From Bordetella parapertussis (GTDB lineage Bacteria; Pseudomonadota; Gammaproteobacteria; Burkholderiales; Burkholderiaceae_D), in NCBI GenBank assembly GCA_945866125.1, contig CAMBFZ010000016.1, forward strand, positions 1 through 64,000: 64,000 bases of DNA, read 5' to 3'. Below are positions 1 through 8,327 of this stretch, one piece after another (position 1 is the first letter of the stretch; each line of letters opens with the position of its first letter). The position numbers were made by a program, and so were the translations under genes. The notes under the pieces are model-generated. The model searched no databases. It saw only the letters and a program-made list of their open reading frames with translations, and was not told the origin of the DNA.

Positions 1-153
1 GCGCTAGCCGATGAAGTGTGTGGCTTGCTGGATGATCCGGCTGCCAGAGCCCGACTAGGCGCGGGAGCCCGCCTGTTTGCACAAGAAAATTACGATCTTA
101 AAACGGTGTGTTTACCCAAGCAATTAGCTTGGGTGGCGAGTATGGCACCTTAA
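1..153 (+). CDS. Glycosyltransferase C-terminal fragment (partial, cut by window edge)
   Basis: Frame 1 is open from the window edge to TAA at 151-153 and encodes 50 residues. The segment DDPAARARLGAGARLFAQEN is typical of the last helices of GT4/GT-B family glycosyltransferases (the usual 'D-P-x-x-R-x-x-L-G-x-x-A-R' stretch followed by a tail helix with a tryptophan). The catalytic part lies outside the window, so donor and acceptor cannot be inferred. It is convergent with the methyltransferase gene at 323-1141. It fits the many glycosyltransferases further right, suggesting that the surface-glycan locus extends to the left of the window. Confidence 0.6.
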   Translation, partial: ALADEVCGLLDDPAARARLGAGARLFAQENYDLKTVCLPKQLAWVASMAP

Positions 154-256
154 GCTCAAAGCAAATCACCAACTTCTTTACATGTGCGTTGACGTCTCGG
201 TATCTGAATCCCTTTTCGCAACACATATTGTGCGCGGGCGCGTCAAGGGGTTTGGA

Positions 257-293
257 CAATAAAAAAACCCCACCGCCTCGTGAGCAGTGGGGT
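257..293 (-). terminator. Rho-independent terminator, copy 1 of a 37-bp repeat
   Basis: Read on the minus strand, the stem is CCCCAC, a 13-nt loop, then GTGGGG, followed directly by seven T. It sits 30 bp downstream of the methyltransferase stop codon. The whole 37-bp block is identical to 1170-1206. On the plus strand the stem lacks a T-run, so it would not efficiently end the upstream glycosyltransferase. Confidence 0.75.
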
Positions 294-322
294 CGTGGAG
301 CAGACTTGAAAGACCTAAGTAC

Positions 323-1141
323 CTAGCCCGGTTTATCGGTAGTATTTGCCTTCATCACCAGCCAAGGGGTTGGCCCACTGCGCCATTCCCACGTCGCCAG
401 CAATTGGTCTAGGTGAGCTAAATTATTAAACCAAGCCGGCATGGGGGGCAGTTGTCGCTGACCGTTGTCGTGCACCAGCGTAATCTGATGCGATTCTTTA
501 AACCGATTAATCAGCAGTTCGGTGATGCCCGGTATGAGACATTCATGGCTCTCGACAATGACATCCATGCCGAGTAGAGCAGGAGCGTTGCCCGGGTCAA
601 GGAGTTCACGTTCTGCGCCTTCAATGTCACACAGCACCAGTACCTTCTGCCCTATGTGCTGGGCAAAGTCGGTCGGTTGAAACAAGGCCCCAACCGTCAC
701 GCGGTCGGTCACCTTATTCTTCGCAATCAACTCTGCACAGACCTTCTGGGCATTGAGGTTAAGGTCAAACGCTAGGACACGGGTATCGGGCATACGACGT
801 GCCATACCAACGGCGTAGTAGCCTTCTGCACAACCGATGTTCAGGATCAGGGGGTACTGCGCTTGGATCGCCGCTTCGATGAATGGCTGCAAGGGCTGTT
901 CATAACACCCGAGCAGTTTAGCTACATGACAGCCCTCAGCCGACTCGCGCAGAAAATCCATGCCCGTTAGTGGGCCATGCAGAACGGTCGTACCTTGGTG
1001 TTGCAGCCATGTGTTTTGAATGAGAACGCTGCGCCATTTAGACAGCAGGCGCAGGGCATTGTTGAGTTGGTCGGCTTCGTCAGCCTTGGGAGTGGCAACT
1101 AAGGCGAGTAGTTGCTGCCGGATACGCTCGTGGAGGCTCAT
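323..1141 (-). CDS. FkbM-like SAM-dependent methyltransferase
   Basis: This 272-residue protein has a class I SAM-binding motif, LILNIGCAEGYYAVG (about residues 98-112), followed by an acidic loop in VLAFDLN. A later segment, CDIEGAERELL, matches the 'D-I-E-G-x-E' signature of FkbM-type methyltransferases, which methylate sugars or peptides. No signal peptide or membrane segment is visible, so it is probably cytoplasmic. The gene is a single transcription unit on the minus strand, bounded on both sides by identical 37-bp terminator repeats. Its position between a glycosyltransferase tail and the S-layer gene suggests methylation of a surface sugar, which is inference. No strong ribosome binding site precedes the ATG, so the start is moderately certain. 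Confidence 0.75.
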   Translation of the reverse strand: MSLHERIRQQLLALVATPKADEADQLNNALRLLSKWRSVLIQNTWLQHQGTTVLHGPLTGMDFLRESAEGCHVAKLLGCYEQPLQPFIEAAIQAQYPLILNIGCAEGYYAVGMARRMPDTRVLAFDLNLNAQKVCAELIAKNKVTDRVTVGALFQPTDFAQHIGQKVLVLCDIEGAERELLDPGNAPALLGMDVIVESHECLIPGITELLINRFKESHQITLVHDNGQRQLPPMPAWFNNLAHLDQLLATWEWRSGPTPWLVMKANTTDKPG

Positions 1142-1169
1142 GGGTAGTGCTTGCAGTAGGGGGAATAGT

Positions 1170-1206
1170 CAATAAAAAAACCCCACCGCCTCGTGAGCAG
1201 TGGGGT
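1170..1206 (-). terminator. Rho-independent terminator, copy 2 of a 37-bp repeat
   Basis: The block is identical over 37 bp to 257-293: CCCCAC/GTGGGG stem followed by seven T on the minus strand. It lies 38 bp downstream of the S-layer gene stop codon and is the expected terminator for that highly expressed gene. Confidence 0.8.
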
Positions 1207-1244
1207 TCTTGTTGGAGCTAAAGGTCTATTTAGACTTTATGCGA

Positions 1245-4200
1245 TTAAACAAAGGCAAAGTTTGCCGCTGTAAGATCAGAAACCGTAACACCAACTAACT
1301 CAACTAAGTCAGCACCGTCATCAAACGCCTGAGTTCCAGCCGACTCTACTGCAGAAACATACGTCGACCCACCATCCGTCCAAACGACTAGTATTGCATC
1401 TCCATCATCTAATGCTTCTATACCAGCAGCCAGATCAAGATCGGCCCAGACTGCATCAATATCGGCATAAGTTTGGGTTAATACAATAATGTTCGTATTT
1501 GCTGTAACCACCACCGCGTCCCCATCAGCGTCAGTTACAAGATTAACAGCAAGAGCACTTGAAAGCGCTGTATCGCCAGCATTTTCCACGCCACCAATAA
1601 TCGCAGAGACATCAATACTCACGATGTCACCGTCTGCACCGGCTACAAAGTTGGTGATCACGTCTGCCGCCGTGGTGTCGTCGAGAACAATAATTGTGTC
1701 GTCGCCAGCGGCTGAAGCTAAAGTAATCTCGTCAGCTTGGTCAAGTTCTGTTGTGATAGTGTTATCGCCCGCACCTGTGGTCAACGTAATTGCAGCACCT
1801 GATGTCGAGCTATCGAATACCAATGTACCAGCAGAAGCTGATGCATCGACACTTGTAATAGTCAGGTTGGCTCCAGCAACTGTGAAGTTCACGGTGCCAT
1901 CTGCATCGGAGGTAATTGTGACGGTATCCAATGTGGCCGCAGCAGCAACGTTAATTGCTGAAACGGTTACGGTTGAACCATCGCCAGCCGTGTCGGTACC
2001 AGTCGCTGAAATGGTGAGCGAAGTAGCAATATCAGTAGCCGCATCATTATCAAGACCTAACATCTCAATATCATCAACAGTAACAGTGCCACCATCAACA
2101 GCAGTCAGGTTAATTGCGCGAACGTGATCAACATCGAGGATGCCATCGTAACGGATTGAGGAACTAAGACCTGAAGCAGTCAGACTCACTGCCGTAACGT
2201 CCGCGTCAGATACGAAATTGCCCGTCTGTAGAAAATCATCCGTCGCTGTCACTGTAAGCGACGTAGCTGCTGTCGCTGTCATCGCTCCTGTCAGCGTGAT
2301 GTTTCCATCAGCAGCATCAATGCTGATTGTCGTTGCCGCCGTCAAGGTTTGAGCACCATCGACCACGAGTGCGCCGCCAGCAGACTCGATAGTCGCGGAA
2401 GTAGCAGCCGTTGCAGACAAGATACCAGTACCTACAGCAGCATCAAGCTCCAAGGCCTCTTCAGTCACAAGCGTCAAGCTTGTCGCAGCGTTTGCAGTGA
2501 CCGCATAAACACTGTTGCCAGTAAACGCATCTGAGGTAATGGTCAAGGCACCTGCATTGCCAGTTATTGTGAGAATCCCGGCATCAACGTCAGCGGCTGG
2601 CGTCGCGGTGTTGTCACCGATGATTACCTCATGAGCAGAACTCGAGCCGGACGCATAACCAATCGACGCAGCGTCTGCTGCAAATCCGGTTGCACCAATC
2701 CGAACAGAGGCCACCGCAGATTTGAGATTTGTCAATGACACAGCTTCAGTCGATGCTGCTGCGATTACGATTGAAGTCAAGGCAGTCGTTACATTAACCC
2801 CGGAAAAGGTCGAGCCAGAAGTATCAACGGTCAGAGTCGCAGATTCGACGTTACTAATCGTCGCGGCTGCTGTACCGGCAGCCAACGTTGCGGTCAGGCT
2901 GTCTGTGCCTGCACCACCGTCTACGGTATCTGTTGTCCCCAGATTGGCACCGAATGCAAAGGTGTCAGCCCCTGATCCACCTGTTAAGTCACTGGCAACT
3001 GCGCCAAGGGTGAGACTGACATCACCAGTTGCAGTTGATGCATTGACTTCGATTACCGTCAACGCTGTGACTCCACCAATAGCAATATCAGCGGCGCCAG
3101 AGATGTTGAGCACATCAATTTCGTTCAAGGTAACGGTAGAAACAGCAATAGAACCATCAGAAGTGGCGTTAACCACAAGATTGACGGTCTCAATTTCGTC
3201 AACGTTAAGGGTTGTAACAGTCAAGTCAACACCTGTGTCATTGCCGTCACCAGTCAAGGTAATAGTAGCGCTGTCGGACGTTCCGGTGTCACTTGCGAAT
3301 GTAACTCCAAGTGAGGTCTGGGTTACGTCTGTTCCTGATGTGCTGTTTGTGACGAGTACAGTCGAATCCATATCGACATCACTGAGCACCAAGGCGTGAG
3401 CGCCCGCATCAACTCCAACTGTCGTGAAGTCTTCGTAACCCGAGAACTGGTCTACTTCTACTGTAACAGCAGCGGACTCTAAAAGAAGAACTTCAACGTT
3501 GTCGCTACTGTAGGATTCGCCAGAAACAGTTGCAAATGCAGTAATGTTAAGGGTGTCAGTGCCATCTCCGCCATCAACCGTATCGTCTTCATCATAAGCG
3601 GCTGCGGCGAAAGCAAATGTATCCGCACCAGTGCCACCAGTGAAAATAACGTCAGCCGCTGCGGTTGCGTTGATCGTTACGCCCCCAGTGTTCGCCGAAG
3701 CATCCAGAGTAGTCACGGATGCATCAACATCCATATTGATGTCGCCAGTACCTAAAACATTGACGGTGTCCAGATCGTCGCCATCAACGTTCAAATCATT
3801 GTCTTCGCCCGTGGCAGTTACGTTGATCGTCTCAACGCCATTGATCACCAGATCGCCGCCGCCGGTGGAGGTGCTAACCGTAATATTGCCCACATCAGCC
3901 GTACCCGTAACGATAGACGCATCGTAGCCCACAGTCACGTCAGCCGCAGTTGCGGTATTGCTCAATGTGATGACAGTTGCTAAATCTTGTAAATTTTCGA
4001 GGGTAATGTCGTCATTCAAACGACGCAGCACCAGAGTTTCCACATCAGATACATCGCCCATTTCTAAGTCAACATCATTACCATCGCCCGCGGTACCACC
4101 AGAAGTGCGAATGGTCATAGCTTCAATGCCAGTTGCAACAAATGCACTGTCATCATCGCCAGCCAACGACAATGTCAAGGTCAGTGCGTCGTCGCCAGCA

Positions 4201-4859
4201 TTGCCAGCAAGGGTCATACCATCAATTACGCCAGCCGAGCCATTAAAGCTATCGTCACCTGTATCGCCAGTATAGGTCAGCGTATCAGTAGTGAGCGTGA
4301 AAGTCTGGGCAGCCGCAGTCGTCGTGTCGGTCGTAGCAGTTTCGATTGTGGTCAACGTCGTTTCTACTACACCGCTGTCGTCCGAATCAGCCGTCACTGC
4401 GCTCAACATAGCGCGTGCGGTCGTTGCTGCTGTCGTGCCAGCGTAGGCAATCATTGCCGTCGCATCGCTCTGCATTGCAGCCGTAAAGTCAGCCGAAACA
4501 GCCAGCTTTTTGGTGATCAGGGTTAAGTCGTCGCCAGTGGCGCCGTTCAGAATATCGAGTGCGATCGAAGCCTGGGACTTCGTACCGTTGTCCAGCAAGC
4601 CTGCGTAATAAATCAAGCCTTCAGCATCAGCTGAGCGGTTAAACAGGGCCAAATAAATTGCATTGATCTTTGCGACGTTGCTGCTTGACGAATACAGCGA
4701 GGTTGCCTCTGCTGAAGTACCAAAGCTATTGATGATGCTAGCCAGATCACCGTTAGCTGTGTTCAGCGCGGTGTTCCAGTAGGCCAGGCCGGTTACGTCC
4801 GCAGGGCGGCCGTAGTAAGCGAGGTAAATCGATTCAATTTGTGCGGTGTAGTCTGCCAT
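1245..4859 (-). CDS. S-layer / RTX-like secreted protein with N-terminal DUF4214 modules
   Basis: This 1204-residue acidic protein is rich in T, A, D, S, V and G, and no cysteine was seen. The first ~130 residues contain two DUF4214-type units (YLAYYGRPADVTGLAYW and YLALFNRSADAEGLIYY). The middle is a long series of beta-rich repeats. Two RTX-like calcium motifs occur (GGTGADTFAF...DTVDGGDGTDTL and GGSGADTFAF...DTVDGGAGTDSL). The C-terminus ends with a motif like that of type I secretion substrates (LVGVTVSDLTAANFAFV). There is no Sec signal peptide. The composition and layout match S-layer proteins exported by type I secretion, such as Caulobacter RsaA; the secretion genes are not in the window. 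A good SD (AGGAGCT) precedes the ATG. A perfect Crp-type site lies about 150 bp upstream. Confidence 0.8.
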   Translation of the reverse strand: MADYTAQIESIYLAYYGRPADVTGLAYWNTALNTANGDLASIINSFGTSAEATSLYSSSSNVAKINAIYLALFNRSADAEGLIYYAGLLDNGTKSQASIALDILNGATGDDLTLITKKLAVSADFTAAMQSDATAMIAYAGTTAATTARAMLSAVTADSDDSGVVETTLTTIETATTDTTTAAAQTFTLTTDTLTYTGDTGDDSFNGSAGVIDGMTLAGNAGDDALTLTLSLAGDDDSAFVATGIEAMTIRTSGGTAGDGNDVDLEMGDVSDVETLVLRRLNDDITLENLQDLATVITLSNTATAADVTVGYDASIVTGTADVGNITVSTSTGGGDLVINGVETINVTATGEDNDLNVDGDDLDTVNVLGTGDINMDVDASVTTLDASANTGGVTINATAAADVIFTGGTGADTFAFAAAAYDEDDTVDGGDGTDTLNITAFATVSGESYSSDNVEVLLLESAAVTVEVDQFSGYEDFTTVGVDAGAHALVLSDVDMDSTVLVTNSTSGTDVTQTSLGVTFASDTGTSDSATITLTGDGNDTGVDLTVTTLNVDEIETVNLVVNATSDGSIAVSTVTLNEIDVLNISGAADIAIGGVTALTVIEVNASTATGDVSLTLGAVASDLTGGSGADTFAFGANLGTTDTVDGGAGTDSLTATLAAGTAAATISNVESATLTVDTSGSTFSGVNVTTALTSIVIAAASTEAVSLTNLKSAVASVRIGATGFAADAASIGYASGSSSAHEVIIGDNTATPAADVDAGILTITGNAGALTITSDAFTGNSVYAVTANAATSLTLVTEEALELDAAVGTGILSATAATSATIESAGGALVVDGAQTLTAATTISIDAADGNITLTGAMTATAATSLTVTATDDFLQTGNFVSDADVTAVSLTASGLSSSIRYDGILDVDHVRAINLTAVDGGTVTVDDIEMLGLDNDAATDIATSLTISATGTDTAGDGSTVTVSAINVAAAATLDTVTITSDADGTVNFTVAGANLTITSVDASASAGTLVFDSSTSGAAITLTTGAGDNTITTELDQADEITLASAAGDDTIIVLDDTTAADVITNFVAGADGDIVSIDVSAIIGGVENAGDTALSSALAVNLVTDADGDAVVVTANTNIIVLTQTYADIDAVWADLDLAAGIEALDDGDAILVVWTDGGSTYVSAVESAGTQAFDDGADLVELVGVTVSDLTAANFAFV

Positions 4860-4863
4860 TTAT

Positions 4864-4870
4864 AGCTCCT
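4864..4870 (-). promoter_or_regulatory. Ribosome binding site of the S-layer gene
   Basis: On the minus strand AGGAGCT lies a few bases upstream of the ATG at 4859, in an AT-rich leader. It is the strongest Shine-Dalgarno in this part of the window and confirms the start codon. Confidence 0.7.
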
Positions 4871-4976
4871 AGTTAATTAATTAATGCCATTGGTTCGGTT
4901 CTTGTTGGTCCACGCCGCATTTGATTGCCGCGCCGCCCAATAAGAGAAAAGCCGAAGTCTTTTATGGACAGGGTGG

Positions 4977-5021
4977 ATTATTCTCTACTGGGAACACTGC
5001 AGGCTGTGATGAACATCACAG
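4977..5021 (-). promoter_or_regulatory. Putative class II Crp-dependent promoter of the S-layer gene
   Basis: A perfect palindrome, CTGTGATGAACATCACAG (5004-5021), carries the Crp consensus TGTGA-N6-TCACA. On the minus strand a -10-like AATAAT (4982-4977) follows, placing the site centre about 42 bp upstream of the expected start of transcription near 4970. That is the geometry of class II Crp activation, where the site overlaps -35, and no good -35 hexamer is seen. The leader to the ATG would be about 110 nt. Confidence 0.7.
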
Positions 5022-5049
5022 TTTTGATCTCTATTTTGCAAGGCAGCAA

Positions 5050-5066
5050 TTAAAGTTTCACTTTAA
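5050..5066. repeat. Perfect inverted repeat TTAAAGT-TTC-ACTTTAA
   Basis: A 7-bp perfect inverted repeat with a 3-nt spacer lies 33 bp beyond the stop codon of the outer-membrane protein gene and upstream of the S-layer promoter. It lacks a T-run, so it is a weak terminator candidate at best. It could equally be an operator. Confidence 0.45.
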
Positions 5067-5098
5067 GATGCCGAATCAATAATTTGCGTATCGATTTA

Positions 5099-6409
5099 TT
5101 AATAATTCCATTGGTAGCCTGCCATGATCTGGCGGCTGTGCATGGAAAACAAATCGATTTTGTCGTCCCGCCAGTTTTGGCTCCATTGCAGATAAAAACT
5201 TTGTGTTGGGGCGAGCTGAAATTGATATCGGGCGCTGAGTAGACTTGATTTTGGTGCCCGGATTATCTGGCCAAATAATACCTGATTATAAGCTTGTGAT
5301 TCATTCAAGCTATAACGCTGCGCGTACAGACTTAAACGTTGCCGATCCGTGATGCCCAAATCAAACCCCAACCCAGTCATGTGTCCGCTGCGGTCACCAC
5401 CAAGTCGGCCATTGGTGCTGAGGTCGCGCGTGAGTCCGGCAAATACCGTCAGGACCGCATTACTGCGAATCTGTAGCTGACTTTTTAGTTTGACCTCGGT
5501 GGTACGCGCATCAAAGCTGCTGTTGCCGGGGTAGTGCAATGAGGAAAACAATGCCTCTGCGCCCCAGCGCAGCGGCATGCCACTGACACTGTGCGGCGCC
5601 ATCCAGGTCGATGCCTGCAGGTTGTAGGCGCTCTCATAAGGCCGGTCTCCCAGCCACAGGTGGGACACATCGCCGAGCACCTCAAGATAGCGCTCACCAA
5701 GGGGCTTGCGATAACCGAGGCCCATGCTCAACTGCCGGTAACTAAAATCGGATTCATGCGCATACTCACGAGCACGGGCACCGCCAGTCAGATAAGCCCC
5801 GCTCAGGGTCGGCAACGCGCGCTCGGCAAGCATATCAAGACCCACAAACTGATCAGCGCGCTGCAAGCTTGAGGGCAATAACACCAATTCTCTGGCCGGG
5901 GCGCTATCGGCGAGTTTGACGACACTGTTACTCGGCCCGGAATTGACGTTGCTGGAATGCCCGCCCCAGAGCGCCAGGTTGAGCTTAAAAGTTTTAGCCT
6001 GCACTTTCGCAGCACAGCCCGACTGACGATACAGGGCGATCAATTGCGCAATGCCGGGCGGCGGCGCATAGCGCTCTTCGAGCAACTGAAAAACGCGCTC
6101 GGCATCCTCACCCTGGCCGGCCTCACAGTACAACAAACCGATATCGAGCCAGGCACCGGCATGCGCAGGTGGTGCTTTTTCTAGTGCACGCAATACATTG
6201 AGCGCGGCGTCGATATTGTCACCGGCAATGTAGGCAGCTGCGCGATCAGTTTGACGCCTGTCGGTGTCTTCGGGGGCGTCGTCTCTTGCGCTTTGTGCGG
6301 CACTCTGAATGGGCAGCAAGGCTGCCATTGCGCCCACCCATACCGCTGCAAAAAAATTCGCCTTAAGGCGTCGCCAGACAAGGAACAAGCGATGGATCCA
6401 CTTACGCAT
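5099..6409 (-). CDS. TPR-containing outer-membrane beta-barrel protein
   Basis: The 436-residue product starts with a signal peptide (hydrophobic stretch about residues 20-35, ending in a SAAQS-like cleavage region). A TPR-like helical part follows to about residue 135 (NIDAALNVLRALEKAPPAHAGAWLDIGLLYCEAGQGEDAERVF, paraphrased here by its ends). The remaining ~280 residues have alternating polar/hydrophobic strands and finish with the aromatic C-terminus GYQWNY, as expected for BAM-inserted barrels. The ATG overlaps the cyclase stop codon by 8 nt, so it is translationally coupled as the last gene of a FecR-cyclase-OMP operon. Its ligand is unknown. It may act as an envelope sensor component or surface assembly factor; this is inference. 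Confidence 0.7.
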   Translation of the reverse strand: MRKWIHRLFLVWRRLKANFFAAVWVGAMAALLPIQSAAQSARDDAPEDTDRRQTDRAAAYIAGDNIDAALNVLRALEKAPPAHAGAWLDIGLLYCEAGQGEDAERVFQLLEERYAPPPGIAQLIALYRQSGCAAKVQAKTFKLNLALWGGHSSNVNSGPSNSVVKLADSAPARELVLLPSSLQRADQFVGLDMLAERALPTLSGAYLTGGARAREYAHESDFSYRQLSMGLGYRKPLGERYLEVLGDVSHLWLGDRPYESAYNLQASTWMAPHSVSGMPLRWGAEALFSSLHYPGNSSFDARTTEVKLKSQLQIRSNAVLTVFAGLTRDLSTNGRLGGDRSGHMTGLGFDLGITDRQRLSLYAQRYSLNESQAYNQVLFGQIIRAPKSSLLSARYQFQLAPTQSFYLQWSQNWRDDKIDLFSMHSRQIMAGYQWNY

Positions 6410-8327
6410 GATCTGTCACCGTTTGCTGCTGGGGCAAGTCGAGCAAGGATGCCTGCACGGCAGGAATATAGATGGCGTCGCCTTTGCGCCGCCCGCGAAT
6501 GACTGCATGCTCTAACAAGGCTAGGGTGTGGCGCCGTACCTGCGCCGCCGAGCCTGAACCAATCAGGACGGTATGGATGGTGGTCTTGGCATGATCTTGC
6601 AGACGCGAAGCAAGATTGACTGCATCGCCAATGGCCGTAAAGGCGCTGCGCTGGGGTGTACCAAGCTCGCCTACCACCGCCTCGCCGCTGTTGATGCCGA
6701 TGCAAATTTTGATGGGGGCGAGGTCGGGATAACGCTGCGGCAGCTCAAGGTTGAGCCGGGCGATTGCGGCTTCCATGCCGGCTGCACAATCGAGCGCGCG
6801 ATCGGCATGGTCGGGCTGGTCTAACGGCGCGCCCCAAAATGCCATGAGGGCGTCGCCCATGTATTTGTCGAGCGTGCCGCCGCTGCGATGCACTTCTTCG
6901 GTTAATGCCCCGAGCACCCACTGGGTAAAGTCGGCGATCTGCTCGGGTGGCGCTTCTTCGGCCATCGCGGTGTAACCACGCAAATCAACAAACAGAACCG
7001 TGATCATTTTGCGTACCGCTTTCAAGACATCGGCACCGCGCCGCTGCTTGACCAGCAAATCAACCATTACGGGCGGTAGATATTTGCGAAACCGGGTGAT
7101 GAAGCGATCCGTGTCCGACTGGGCTTTGCTCCATTCAAACGGCGCCTGCACGGCTAGGAATACGGCGCAACCAATCAATGGCAAGGCAATCGGCACACTG
7201 TGCCCGGCCAAGAGCAAACGGTCGGCAATGAGCAGCCACACCAGCGGCAACAGCGTAAGCGCAGCCAATGCGATGCGCGCCCGCGTCAAGGCAAACAACA
7301 TAGCCAGCAGCACGATGCTGGCCAACGCCCAGATCCAGGCCAGCCAGCCGAAGTCGTGGCGCGCGTGGGCTTGGGCTTGTTCGTCGAGCAGAGCATCGAG
7401 CAGCTGGGCATGCACCATCACGCCGGGCAGCCAGGGATGCACGGGCGTGGAGACCCGGTCGCCCAAACCCAACGCGGAAGAGCCAATGAGGATATGCCGC
7501 CCTTTGAGGAGATCTGGCGCGATGGCATCCGAGAAAATCGCAATGGCCGGTATGACGGTGTAGCTCTGTAAACCTACCTTGAAGGGGACTTGCATGTACC
7601 CTTTTTTGGTCATCGTGGTGGTCAGCGCAGCAGCCCGCGCCGGCACTGTTTTTTTGGACTCTGCGCCACATGCGAGCATCGCCGCCGCAAGCATCGGATA
7701 GACCGTGTCTTCAAAGCGTACCAGCGGCGCAATACGCCGCACCTGACCATCAAAATCGGGCTGCGGCGTGATGTGGCCGGTGCAAGCGCTGCCGCCTAGT
7801 GCAGGATGATTGCCGATGAAACCCGTGGCCTGGGGTGGTGCTTGTTGCTCCTGTTTGGCAGTAAGGGGCAGGCCACCGCCGAGTGCGCCAATGCGCGGCG
7901 CATCGCTGCGCCCCGAAAAATCAAAAGCCTGCGCAAGCACCAGCGGACGCCGCCGGGCCAGCGCTGCCAGCGCGTCGTCGCCGGCTTTGTCGGCGGGTTC
8001 GGGAAAGACGATGTCCAGACCAACGGTCTTGACGTGATAACGATCGAAGAGGGTGCGGGCTAACTGGGCCACCACAGCGCGGGGCCAGGGCCAGGCCCCG
8101 ATGGCTTCGATGCTGGCTTCATCGATGTCGATGATGGCAAGGCGAGAGGTGTCGGCGTTGAGCTTGAGGTGGGCATTGTCATGCCAGTCGTGGGCCAGTA
8201 ATTCAGCTCGCAGGTACCAGCGTGGTTCCCAAGCCTGGGTGCCCAGCACGACAACCAGCGACATCGCCGAGAGGGCTATGAAGAGTCTGGCGCGGTGCTG
8301 ACGGATGACAGCGCTTATCGCGCCCAA
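6402..8327 (-). CDS. CHASE2-domain class III adenylate/guanylate cyclase
   Basis: In this 641-residue protein an N-terminal membrane helix (about 14-32) is followed by a periplasmic CHASE2 domain (about 35-320), three more membrane helices (about 325-395) and a class III cyclase domain (about 440-585). Metal-binding aspartates are visible in LFVDLRGYT (D448) and KYMGDALMAF (D492). The transition-state Asn and Arg are present in GDAVNLASRLQ (N571, R575). The base-selecting pair appears to be K488 and T564, a combination found in bacterial adenylate cyclases, so cAMP is the likely product. The start is TTG, with GGAG 8 nt upstream, and overlaps the FecR gene by 13 nt. It probably converts an envelope signal into cAMP for the neighbouring Crp-type regulator. 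Confidence 0.88.
   Translation of the reverse strand: MGAISAVIRQHRARLFIALSAMSLVVVLGTQAWEPRWYLRAELLAHDWHDNAHLKLNADTSRLAIIDIDEASIEAIGAWPWPRAVVAQLARTLFDRYHVKTVGLDIVFPEPADKAGDDALAALARRRPLVLAQAFDFSGRSDAPRIGALGGGLPLTAKQEQQAPPQATGFIGNHPALGGSACTGHITPQPDFDGQVRRIAPLVRFEDTVYPMLAAAMLACGAESKKTVPARAAALTTTMTKKGYMQVPFKVGLQSYTVIPAIAIFSDAIAPDLLKGRHILIGSSALGLGDRVSTPVHPWLPGVMVHAQLLDALLDEQAQAHARHDFGWLAWIWALASIVLLAMLFALTRARIALAALTLLPLVWLLIADRLLLAGHSVPIALPLIGCAVFLAVQAPFEWSKAQSDTDRFITRFRKYLPPVMVDLLVKQRRGADVLKAVRKMITVLFVDLRGYTAMAEEAPPEQIADFTQWVLGALTEEVHRSGGTLDKYMGDALMAFWGAPLDQPDHADRALDCAAGMEAAIARLNLELPQRYPDLAPIKICIGINSGEAVVGELGTPQRSAFTAIGDAVNLASRLQDHAKTTIHTVLIGSGSAAQVRRHTLALLEHAVIRGRRKGDAIYIPAVQASLLDLPQQQTVTDHA

Noticed and set aside
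1489..4275. Several long plus-strand open frames (e.g. 1489-2127, 2722-3399, 3631-3927) opposite the S-layer gene
   Set aside because: They mirror the strongly biased Thr/Ala/Asp/Val codon use of the S-layer gene; products are low-complexity Val/Ser/Thr strings with no SD or family features.
6181..6705. 174-residue minus-strand frame across the cyclase/OMP junction
   Set aside because: It is a shadow frame of the two overlapping real genes, with skewed Arg/Ser/Cys composition.
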